Source: Choristocarpus tenellus KU-1152 (taxonomy: Eukaryota; Phaeophyceae). From it: a stretch of DNA of 21,467 nt. The notes beneath the pieces were generated by a model, which saw nothing but the letters and a program-made list of their open reading frames with translations, was not told where the DNA came from and did not search any database. Below, in pieces: positions 1 to 9,169 of the stretch; within the stretch, counting starts at the first letter, position 1, and every line of letters starts with the position of its first letter. The stretch is taken from assembly GCA_964200185.2 (NCBI GenBank), contig CAXNAD020000340.1, positions 1 to 21,467 of the forward strand. The letters run 5' to 3'. Both the position numbers and the translations under genes were made by a program.

Positions 1-1755
1 GTTGACATTCCGAATTACTCCTGGGTACCACTTCTTCCCACCCTTGTATCTGGCCTCCACTTCATCCCCAACAACATGCTTCTTATCCAGGGTATCTGTA
101 GAGCTTGAACCTGACACCACCTTACGTTCAGGACTCTTACTGCCATCTCTTTCTCCTTTCACACTGCGAATGAGATCCTTCTCTACTGTCCTCTCCTCAT
201 CCCCATCTGCATAGTGAAGGTAGTATGTGCCATCACGGTTCTTATGCTGGACAGTTGCCTTGAACCAGCGTGAGCGTCCCCCAAAGCGTGCCTCTACCTT
301 CTCTCCCTCTCTGTAGTCTCCCCCACCATCAGATGTGAGGGAATCCATGCTAGCACCACCCTTGTTCCGAACCAAGCTCGACTCAACATCCCTTTCAGTG
401 TCTCCATCAGAGTAGCGGATGTCATAGGTCCCGCCCCTGTTGACATTCCGAATTACTCCTGGGTACCACTTCTTCCCACCCTTGTATCTGGCCTCCACTT
501 CATCCCCAACAACATGCTTCTTATCCAGGGTATCTGTAGAGCTTGAACCTGACACCACCTTACGTCCAGGACTCTTACTGCCATCTCTTTCTCCTTTCAC
601 ACTGCGAATGAGATCCTTCTCTACCGCCCTCTCCTCATCCCCATCTGCATAGCGAAGGTAGTATGTTCCATCTCGATTCTTCCGTTGGACCGTTGCCTTG
701 AACCAGCGTGAGCGTCCCCCAAAGCGTGCCTCCACTTTATCTCCCTCATTGTAGCCGCTGCCACCATCAGATGTGAGGGAATCCACACTGGCTCCACCTT
801 TGGTTCGCACCAGATCACCCCTTACACTTTGTTCAGTGTCTCCATCAGAGTAGCGGATGTCATAGGTTCCATCCCTGTTAGATCTCCGAATTACTCCTGG
901 GTACCACTTCTTCTCACCCTTGTATCTGGCCTCCACATTATCACCAATACTATACTTCTTGTCGTGGTTACCTGTGTCAGAATCTGTCCCTGACACGACC
1001 CTACGTCCAGGACTCTTGCTACCATCTCTCTCTCCTTTCATGCCACGAATGAGATCTTGCTCTACTGCTCTCTCCTCATCACCATCTGCATAGCGAAGGT
1101 AATATGTTCCATCACGGTTCTTGCGCTGAACTGTTGCCTTGAACCAGCGTGAGCGACCCCCAAAGCGCGCCTCCACTTTATCTCCCTCTCTATACTCCAC
1201 CCCTCCGTCAGAGGAAAGGGAGTCCATGCTGATCCCACCCCTACTCCGAACCAAGCTCGACTCAACATCACTTTCAGTGTCTCCATCGGTATAGTGAATG
1301 TCATAGGTTCCATTCTTGTTGACACTCTGAATGACTCCTGGGTGCCACTTTAGTCCTCTCTTATATCTTGCCTCCACATTGTCCCCAATGCTGTGTTTCT
1401 TATACTGGGTATCATTGTCAGAATTTGCACCTGAAACTACTCCACGTTTAGGGCTCCTGCTTACAGCTCTCTCTCCTCTAAATTTGCGGATAAGCTCCTT
1501 CTCTACTGCTCTTTCCTCATCACCATCTTCATATCGAAGGTAGTAGGTGCCATCACGGTTCTTGCGTTCTATTGTTGCTTTGAACCAGCGGGAGCGACCC
1601 CCAAAGCGTGCCTCCACTTTGTCTCCCTCAAAATACTCCTCAGACCCCTCAACAGGGTCGTCATAGCTTAGCTTCCGCATAAGATCTTCCTCCACACCAT
1701 TTTCCTCTTCTCCACCCATGTAGCGTATATCATATGTGCCATCTGAGTAGACCCG
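1..1755 (-). repeat. In-gene tandem repeat, about 438-441 bp period
   Basis: Each unit encodes one pair of alternating Tudor-like domains. Unit starts, seen as a recurring GTTGACATTCCGAATTACTC-like block on the plus strand, fall at 1, 439, 877 and 1318. The periods are 438, 438 and 441 bp, all multiples of three. The units at 1 and 439 are almost identical, with about three differences in the first 213 aligned bases. The units at 877 and 1318 are progressively more diverged. The gradient suggests expansion or gene conversion toward the C-terminal side. The array continues beyond the window. Confidence 0.9.
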
Positions 1756-2886
1756 ACAAACAACACCCTTGACCCATTTGGTCTTAGCATGGTATCTCGC
1801 CTCGATCTTCTCTCCCAAGCGAAAGGTATTGGGTCTTCCACCAGAACGAATTTGGTCTTCATCAGTAGACTTAGTTCTCGACGTTCTGGTCCTAGATGGA
1901 CTCTTGCTCCCTTGCCTGTCTGTTGCCATAATACGGATCATCTCATGTTCAACTCTTTTTTCTTCATCTCCATCCTCATATCTGACATCGTATGTACCAT
2001 CCCGATTCTCTCCTACAACAACCCCTCGGTACCATCGCATCTTTCCCCTATAACGTGCCTCCACCTTGTCCCCAAGGCGAGGGAGACCAATGTTACTACC
2101 ACCTCCTCCGAATTCACCAGGATTCTCAATAACTTCTTGCTCATTGTTGTGGGCTGCTACAGAGCGGATTGCCGATGTATCAAGGGACTTGCCCTCATCC
2201 CCATCATCGAACCGGACATCATAAGTTCCATCTAGGTTAGCCCCAACAATGCGACCCTTGTACCAACTTGTACTCCCACGGTACCGAGCCTCCACTTTCT
2301 GACCCATACGAAATTTCGCCTTTGCAGTCCTGAGAATGTGCACCCAGCGGAGTGAAGGTACTTGCCTGAAATCTGGGTATACATTCATCTTTGGCAAAGC
2401 TGGGTTGAATTACGAAGGATAGATTTGCCTTTTGCGCATCACAGACGATTTATAACTTAAGATACTTGAACTATTGGACAGAAGGGTAGAAAAACATAGT
2501 CCAAAAACGATTGTATCAAAACATGCCGACAATCACTCTTAAACCAATAGCCAGTTACTCAGAGAGGTAAATTGGCCCAATTGCGACCCTCACCTTTCAT
2601 TTTTGGGGGAACCGAGGTCAAAGCTCTCTCGTCGTCCTGTGCCACCCCGCGGTGATGCAGGGTATCCAGACCTTCCTCGAATGGAGGGTTTAGATGCAGC
2701 AGCTATAAGGTCGTCGTCATCAAATGATCCTCGGCCACCAACAGCCGAAGAGCCCCTCCTTTGTCGAATGGATGAATCGTTACCGAAGTAATCGCCTCCT
2801 CTGGTACCACTACCACCATGATTCGACCGTAGCCCTTCTCTAGACATCGAACTTGGACGTCTTACCCCCTTTGTCCCACTTGGCAT
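1..2886 (-). CDS. Tudor-like repeat protein, partial (C-terminus outside window)
   Basis: Two exons read on the minus strand: 2886-2594 and 2365-1, joined by a 228-nt GT-AG intron (donor AAAG|GTGAG, acceptor TTTCAG|G, phase 2). The frame stays open to the left edge, giving 886 codons here. Exon 1 (about 97 aa) is low-complexity and rich in Ser, Arg and Gly, with an acidic FDDDD patch, so it is probably disordered. Exon 2 holds ten complete and one partial copy of a roughly 50-aa unit of the form GDKVEARYxGxxxWYxGxI...NxDGTYDxRYxDGDEExxVxxxLIR. This matches the small beta-barrel Tudor/Agenet-like fold and keeps its aromatic and acidic residues. From the third copy on, two subtypes alternate: one with KWYPGVI and TYDIRY, the other with GGRSRWFKAT and TYYLRY. 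The start at 2886 is the first ATG in the exon-1 frame. Such folds often bind methylated Lys or Arg, but no partner or compartment can be named here. It is head-to-head with the STPGR gene. Confidence 0.85.
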
Positions 2887-3233
2887 CGGGTCTGGATCGG
2901 GTGCCTTGGAGTCCGCGCGGCTGTGAGAGAGTCGAGAAGGTCGTTGAGTAAGACACAAGAGATACAACGAGGTTGTGGGAAGTGATCGCAATGTACCCTC
3001 GTAGGAGTCGCCTTACCCAAGCCGAAAGTTGGCAGTGTCGATTTTACACATAATCAAAGTATGAGTATCTGCTCAACAACTCATTCTGTAGTCAGCAGAA
3101 TGCCTACCCTGAGGGAGGTCTTGCTCGCTGTCTTGATTCCGTCCCCTTTACCCCTGTGCCCGAACGCCCAGAGACAAGCCTGGCGGCAATCCTAGGAGGG
3201 GGTCGAGTTCGCCCTTCCTTCATATCAAAGTCC
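2887..3233. promoter_or_regulatory. Divergent intergenic spacer, Tudor-like gene / STPGR gene
   Basis: This short stretch separates the start codon of the minus-strand Tudor-like gene (2886) from the first proposed exon of the plus-strand STPGR gene. Both genes should be transcribed outward from it, so a shared bidirectional promoter is inferred. I see no clear TATA box or other motif. An unassigned reading frame at about 3062-3233 is open toward the STPGR exons, so part of this stretch may be 5' exon sequence. Confidence 0.35.
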
Positions 3234-3324
3234 ATGACGTCTCCCATAGTTTATGTCTCTTTCCTGCCTCTGCGCTCCTTACCGCAACGAGTTCTTGCTG
3301 GAATGATGATAGAGCGACATGACC
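3234..3324 (+). CDS. Tentative first coding exon of the STPGR gene
   Basis: An ATG at 3234 opens 30 codons plus one base, ending at a GACC|GTGAAA donor. That gives the phase 1 needed to join the 48-nt exon at 3408 after an 83-nt intron, and it makes the whole CDS divisible by three. The donor is mediocre and the peptide shows no recognisable motif. An alternative is that the open frame reaching upstream to about 3062 is used, with an unseen exon before it. Confidence 0.3.
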
Positions 3325-6300
3325 GTGAAACCGTGGACCGTTACGTATGTCCTCAGGCGTAATATGGCATGGTATTCAAGACGTACTTACACAATTCCTC
3401 ATGGTAGATTGTGACTCCCCGAGCTACTCGTTTGGGCTCAAGCTCACACATCCTAGTGAGTAATTGACGATCACCTTAACAGTTCTCTCAACCGAGAGTT
3501 TCTTGCGTGAATTCAATGCTAGGTGGATTCGCACAATTTCTTGCCGCCTTCAGAGAATTTGGAACGATATGAGATGGGAGCATTCCTAGCAATGTACCTG
3601 AACTACCGTAACTCGATTTTTCTCTGCACAAAATGTCAGCAACGCTTGTTCCGGGCCCTGGGACCTATGATGTCTGTGAAAATAGTGCGGGGACTCATGG
3701 ATTCATCGTGGGGACTCAATTTTCGCGAACTGGGGCTCGACCAAAGGTCGGCCAAGCCAAGATAAATAGACTGACATTTGATGAAGGTATGAGTGGAGAT
3801 TGCTACCCAGTACTATAGGTAAAGCTTCGAGCGCTGTCGTACACCACAACTTTAAGTACTGGATGATCAGGTTGATGATCGCTTCGAAGTAAAGGATCTT
3901 CGCTTTGGCACGTCCTGGAGAGGAATCTAGTACACATAATCCCAAATGGTGGGGAGCACGTGGGCATGACAAAATTATGCCTTAATCGAGATTTGTGCAT
4001 ATCATATGTTTTTTTGTAGTCTTTGCATTAGAGCTATATGCCCCCAAGTCTTTCACATTCACATTCCCGACAAGGCAGAGAAGGAGCATTGCAGGGGGGA
4101 CAGGCCTGGTCCTGGTACCTACGAGGTCCTCGACTTGCTCGCGCCTGGAACACCACGGTGGAATGTCTTTCCACCAGGTGACTATTGCTCGTGGTATGGT
4201 GCTCATGTCAACCATTGGCGATTGGCAATGGCCCAGTAATCTTGAAATATGACTTAAAAGTAGGATACCATCCTCTATATGCTCTTGAAGGTGGCAGCAA
4301 TATCATGCCCGTAATCACTACCTGGCAAAGGCACTGAAGAGTCAAAGTATCTTAGAGGGTAGAGCCACGTCCATTTGGGGGTCAAAATCCAAAGTTACAA
4401 TTTGATCTAATTTTGGCTATCATATTTGTTAGGAGACGACAATATCCTTGTTCTGGACACTCCTTTTCATAACGTATGCATTTTACCTACTCCAAAGCAT
4501 TTTGGAGTAGGTAAAATATCATTAAGAACCCGTGGGAAACCGAGCCCCAAATGGACAAACAAGGAAAAACTTGTACCCTCTAAAATACTTTCACTCTGAA
4601 CTATGACTTGATTATTGCTGAGTGTCCAGTTGGGCAGGAGGGTGCCCCAAGGTTTCCAGCACTGGAACAGGCCGGCATGCCAGGTCCAGGAGACTACATC
4701 TCAGCCACTTTTGCCAGCAAAGGACCTGTAGCCCTACTGACTGGACGCCCAGCCGAACCTCCCAATACAATTAATTCCCCAGGGCCTGGCGACTATACGA
4801 GTATGTCACTCTCTCAACAGGTGGATGAAGTGGTGCCTGGGGGATTTGGTTGTATGACATCCCCTCGGTTTCCAGCAGGAGATCTCGGTAAGGGATAAGA
4901 ACACAAACCCTTAGAGAAATGAAGGCTTCTTTTTATCATAGCACTCATCTCAATCACACTAGTGAAGGGCTTGTGAAAATCCTGAGATCAGCTCCTGGAA
5001 TCTTTTCAGCTTCGATTTTTCTACCTGCAACGCCAACTATCTGTCCCCTCTCTTCCTCTACCTATCTCCTGTTTCTGCTGGAATGCTTTGTTCATCCATG
5101 TCATATCAGTCTCAGCCACCCCAGGCCCAGCCTCATATCAGTCCCCAAGATTTGAGCCTAGTGGCAAAAACTTCACCTTTCGTCATCTGACTACATCGCC
5201 AGGACTAGCTTCTAGGGTTAGGGACATAACAAGGTTCTCATGGGAGGACGACGACAGGATGAAAGAATTGTATCATGGTGGTAGTAGCTCACATCATAGG
5301 GGTTGTAAACCACATTTACCAAGGCAGCAACGCCATCAGCGCCATGCAACCTCAGCACCTCCTTCCCTCCGACTACTCAGGGCCTGTGCCCGTGGCTGTG
5401 GCAAGGGTTGGCAGCACCAACTCCACCTAGCCAGATCCTTGGTAGAGGCAGCTTCCACTGGAATGCAAAGGAAGTCTCGACATCCCTCGATAAAAGCAAC
5501 AGCAGCCTTTGGGACTGCCCATCGTATACCTACGGAGGTCCAGCGAGCTCCTGGCCCCGGGTCATACCAACCACCTACGTTGGATGAGGCAATTCGGACC
5601 AACAGAGTTGTGGGTATTGGTGGAATAGGAAGGCGGGATCTGTTTCCCACCAGCCCTTCCACCCCTGGTCCTGGGTTCTACACTGTAGACATGACAGGAA
5701 AGTGGACAGAGTGTAGTAGGAGAATTGAAATTACACCAAGAGTAGAAGAGAGGTCGTCAACAAGACCTAGTTATAATGCAAATAGAACTATGGGCAACAG
5801 AGAAGGAGGAAAGGGCAGAGTAGGTAGGTTGGTGGATGTAACACCTGTGAGAGGTAACAGAGGAACCTTTGGCATGGCAAAACGGTTTTCTCCTTGTAAC
5901 CGCCATCCTGGCCCTGGTGAGTACAATGTTGAGCTTGCCTCAACAGCAACAAAGCCAAGTGTGGCCCGCCCATTGTCCTTCACTGGGCGACCTCGAGTTG
6001 CCTATGACCCCAGACTAAACCATTTTTTTTCATCCATTTACATGAATCGAGCTGCAGCAGCCCCCAGTGCCCACACCTATAAACCTGGGGTGGAAAGCAG
6101 CTGTCATGCACCTCCCTCATGGTCCTTCACAAGTAAGATCCACATTCCCTCAGCCCCCGTGGGTCCAGGACCTGGGCAGTACATCTCACCCCATTATACA
6201 AGGAAGGGGCCTGTGCACAGCTTCAGGGGAGGGCGGAGGGTGACCCCTTCAGCTGTATCACATATTCTGTGGGATATACCAGGGGAGCCTGGGGCAGGGG

Positions 6301-6410
6301 AGGGAGGAGGAGGGGCACTGGACCGTTTCTACAACCCTCTCAGGACAAGCCGGGGTGCGCGGATCAACATGACATCAAGATGCATTCCAAGGTGTGGGAG
6401 GCGGAGATAA
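3234..6410 (+). CDS. STPGR/SHIPPO-repeat ciliary microtubule-associated protein (ODF3/CIMAP-like)
   Basis: Supported exons: 3408-3455, 3640-3786, about 4079-4177, 4630-4887 and 5110-6410, stop TAA at 6408-6410. Every junction is GT-AG and phase 1. With a tentative first exon 3234-3324 the CDS closes at 647 aa. The protein carries at least nine sperm-tail PG-rich repeats with the core PGPGxY (PGPGTYDV, PGPGTYEV, PGPGDYIS, PGPGDYTS, PGPASYQS, PGPGSYQP, PGPGFYTV, PGPGEYNV, PGPGQYIS). An SPSYSFGLK motif in the 48-nt exon is the usual partner of PGPGxY. Proteins of this family line the microtubules of cilia and flagella, either inside the lumen or as outer dense fibre components, so this gene implies a flagellated stage. 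Residues encoded by about 5205-5510 lack repeats and are His/Arg-rich. The acceptor of the 4079 exon is ambiguous (4034 and 4049 also keep phase), and the N-terminus is weak. The intron 4178-4629 contains a MITE-like insertion. Confidence 0.82.
4339..4596 (+). mobile_element. MITE-like non-autonomous element, copy 1 (in STPGR intron)
   Basis: This 258-bp element has 23-bp terminal inverted repeats (4339-4361 and 4574-4596, two mismatches) with the shared core TTAGAGGGTA. It is flanked by an apparent 4-bp target-site duplication TGAA (4335-4338 and 4597-4600). In the middle is a perfect 17-bp inverted repeat, 4480-4496 against 4501-4517, with a 4-nt loop; it is built on CCTACTCCAAA and would form a strong hairpin. 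It has no coding capacity. It lies wholly inside intron 4178-4629 of the STPGR gene, so it should be removed by splicing. Copy 2 at 6485-6743 aligns along its whole length. The transposase family that mobilises it cannot be named from the ends alone. Confidence 0.85.
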
Positions 6411-6484
6411 GTTGAGAGAGTGGGTTGTTGGTCATGTACTACACATTGGATCCTATGGTGACCACTATGTTAGTTGGGGGTAAT

Positions 6485-6743
6485 GAGCCAAAATATCTTA
6501 GAGGGTAGAGCCGCGTCTAATTGGGAGCCAAAATCCAATGTTGTAATTTTGGTGTAATTTTGGCTATCGTTCTTGTTAGGAAGTGTCAATATCCTTGTTC
6601 CGTACACACCTTTTCAAAACGTATACATATTACCTCCTCCGAAATATTTTGGAGTAGGAAAATGTCATAAAAAAACCCGTGGGAAGCCAAGCCTCAAATG
6701 GACAAACAGGGTAAAACTTGTACCCTCTAAGATACTTTCACTC
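6485..6743 (+). mobile_element. MITE-like non-autonomous element, copy 2 (downstream of STPGR gene)
   Basis: This 259-bp element is in the same orientation as copy 1 and aligns to it end to end, roughly four-fifths identical by eye. Terminal inverted repeats are 6485-6507 and 6721-6743 with three mismatches. The central palindrome is degraded compared with copy 1, so this copy looks older or less constrained. A possible 3-bp flanking duplication AAT (6482-6484, 6744-6746) differs in length from the TGAA beside copy 1, so the exact ends remain slightly uncertain. It starts 75 bp after the STPGR stop codon and may contribute 3' UTR or polyadenylation sequence. Confidence 0.82.
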
Positions 6744-8458
6744 AATATGATTTTTTTGGTGTGGGAGTGAAGTGTACACATGTGTGAGTGTGTTTGTGAA
6801 CATACAGGAAATTATACTGAATAAAATACTCCACGGTTGCGCTGTATCTTAACAAGGTAATGCACATATCTGACAAAGATATAGCTATTGCTGATGCCTT
6901 CGGTCTCTCCTTGAGGTTCCCAAGAATGGAAGAGAGGTGCCGCGCAGTCCAAACAAACGGAGTCATCATGGAAGTGTGGGGCATGTTGTATGTATCAGAA
7001 GAAGAGTGAAGGAGCGGAGACAATGACAGGGGCAAATGCGGGCCATTCCATTCCTAATTTTGTTTTCATCTATAAAGGGGCAAAGAGACAGAGTGCTGTC
7101 ATTCATTTCACACAAATCCTCCAGTGTGAGATGGAAGTGTGGCAGGGCTCTATCAGTACACCACAATTATAAACCAAACTCCTAACACCCAAAGTACAGC
7201 AGTATAACCACTTGCACAAATCTACACAAAAGGTATTTGTGAAAGTGCCTGTATGGTAGAGAACAACACATGCATAATCTGATGGACAGCCTTTTGACAA
7301 TAACGGATGCCTGCTGCTACTACCTCAATCATTGTGCATCTACCGCACTTGTCCAGAGAGGCTAAAGCAAAGAGCATCACATTGCTGTATTGTTTTTCCG
7401 CACCATACACCCAGAAGTCCATCTAACTGCAACTGGTGTGACAGGAGAGGATACAAACATCATCAGGTGGATGTAAACTACCACAACTATCTAGGAACTA
7501 CCATCTATTCTAATACACTCCATTGTCCCCCTCCTGAAGAATCCATAAGAACATAATATGATACTGAGTACATCCACCTGCACATAAACCCACCAGTAGG
7601 GATCATGCAGATTATTATTGTGTACAAAAGCATTGTGCAACCACTTCACCAATACTCCAGGCCTCGGGGGAGTACATACAACATCTGCCAAACTCTTACA
7701 TCTCCAAGTGAGGTATTGTTTAGAAGCAGGGCTTCTCTATCCACCATCACCGACCCACATTCTGGAGCCAATCCTAGTCCTGTATGTGAAGCATGAAAAA
7801 TATCATTCCCTTCCTCCGTATTCTTCGGGGATACGCAACTGGACCTTTCAGTCCGTAGAGAGATGTGCCGAGTCAACAATATCACAGGCAAAAGATGGAG
7901 GTGGTCGTTGTTAGGATGGGGGGGTAACATTCCATGCGCTACCCATCTAACCCTGCACCTGATTATTCGTATCCTGCACAACCACTTTGGATCAAAAACT
8001 AACAAGAGTAAGTAAAACACTGTAGTATGTAATCCTCTTGTGACATATTCTAGGAGCAACATGTCGCAGTGTGTTCAGTGTCCAGTGCATCACAACACAT
8101 GCACAAGTAGTGCTTTTGCTGAAAGAGTAGTCTAAAGTAGAGGATCCATACATGTGTTCAACTCAATGTTTTATTGCTCAAATTTTAGTCAAAAGATCCA
8201 AATCAATTCTCTGAGCAGCAAAATGTACAACTTTTCATCTCAAATTTCAAAGTAGTAAGAGTGAACGCTTGCATTTACAGGAGCAACATTCATCACAGAC
8301 GATTGTTATTCCAATGTGCCTTGAGCGTAGTAATTCCTTTTGAAACTGTCTCAAACTACTTACGCGGGCCCTGGCCATGTCTCTGGACACATCTCTAACA
8401 TGTTGCGGAAAATGTTACCCCTTGCAACTCCATCGAGTACCACAGCATGGCATTGTCC
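6744..8458. other. Unresolved region with no confident gene
   Basis: About 1.7 kb between MITE copy 2 and the weak candidate gene at 8459-8905. Both strands carry only short open frames, none with a recognisable domain. The most protein-like is the minus-strand frame from an ATG at 7422 down to 7222. It reads YSNVMLFALASLDKCG and AAGIRYCQKAVHQIM, faintly like an Alba-type pattern, but no splice model joins it to anything. Another minus-strand frame, about 7888-7646, contains GLGLAPECGSVMVDREALL. Neither is strong enough to call as a gene. Confidence 0.4.
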
Positions 8459-8905
8459 CTAAGATCTCGTCTTGGACCTTTGAGTGGAAAAAACGAAAGG
8501 AAGTCTCTTAAATTTGATGTATGATATGTTTTGGAATAGGGAGACCATTCTCTCAATGATGCTGTCACCCATTAAAAAAAAATGATCCACCAAATGCAAG
8601 TGACAGTCACCGTTTCTCGTAATACCAACAAAATACAGTACACCGCCTTGCCTACATAGACCCTCAGATCATCGATTTGGGTCCATTTCCCCGGCGCCAT
8701 GATCAGTGAAAAAATGTCGGTTGAATGGGTGTGTGGAACCCTCTGACCATCAACCAAGGACAGCAGTGCCCGTTGGACATCTCCTCTGATACATGCATCG
8801 TATACAATACTGAGTAGTGAGAGAGTAAAAACATTACCAACCTACCTTGCTGTGTAATGGTACGGGATCTTCCTTTGTAACAACACAGACTTGCACCTGT
8901 TCCAT
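8459..8905 (-). CDS. Candidate small two-exon gene, unrecognised
   Basis: A first exon 8905-8846 reads MEQVQVCVVTKEDPVPLHSK and ends exactly at a good donor, AAG|GTAGGT (phase 0). The next frame open in phase 0 after a CTGAG acceptor runs 8662-8462, with stop TAG at 8461-8459. It includes VLYFVGITRNGDCHLHLVDH and MGDSIIERMVSLFQNISY. Joined, they give an 87-aa protein across a 183-nt intron, close in size to other introns here. No family is recognised with confidence; the N-terminal strand pattern is only loosely like a longin/TRAPPC2L start. A second frame downstream, ending at a strong GC|GTAAGT donor near 8375, suggests the gene may have more exons. Chance open frames of this length occur, so confidence is low. 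Confidence 0.25.
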
Positions 8906-9169
8906 GTGTAAAACCTCAGGCCCTAGAGAGCAAGCTTGAGAGTCGGAAATTCACAAATAACAAGCATCCATCCAACCTCGAGAACACTTGCAAGAACATT
9001 CACCAGGTCAGAGAGCATCAAGCTTCCCATCAATCCAATTACGTTCCACAGCCTGCCCAAGCATAGAGTCATCCTCCTCCATCACTACTCCATCCACTGA
9101 CTAGTGGCATCCCCGCAGGCTCAGTCACAGGCACCACCAAAATTTCCTCAATAATATACAGTGCATACA
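8906..9169. other. Spacer between HtrA 3' end and upstream candidate
   Basis: Non-coding by inspection. It should contain the 3' UTR of the minus-strand HtrA gene and any 5' sequence of the candidate gene at 8459-8905. I see no structural RNA and no repeat. Confidence 0.4.

Noticed and set aside
2-652. Plus-strand open frames repeated at 2-214 and 440-652
   Set aside because: They are antisense shadows of the Tudor-like repeat exon and are duplicated only because the real exon is repetitive.
2590-2991. Longer 133-aa version of Tudor-gene exon 1 starting at 2991
   Set aside because: That start is TTG rather than ATG; the first in-frame ATG is at 2886, and the frame's apparent stop lies beyond the splice donor.
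5384-5429. Alternative reading frame in the STPGR last exon suggesting a frameshift
   Set aside because: It stops quickly, and the main frame stays open with STPGR motifs on both sides.
6573-6770. 65-aa plus-strand open frame
   Set aside because: It lies almost entirely within MITE copy 2; the corresponding frame is not preserved in copy 1.
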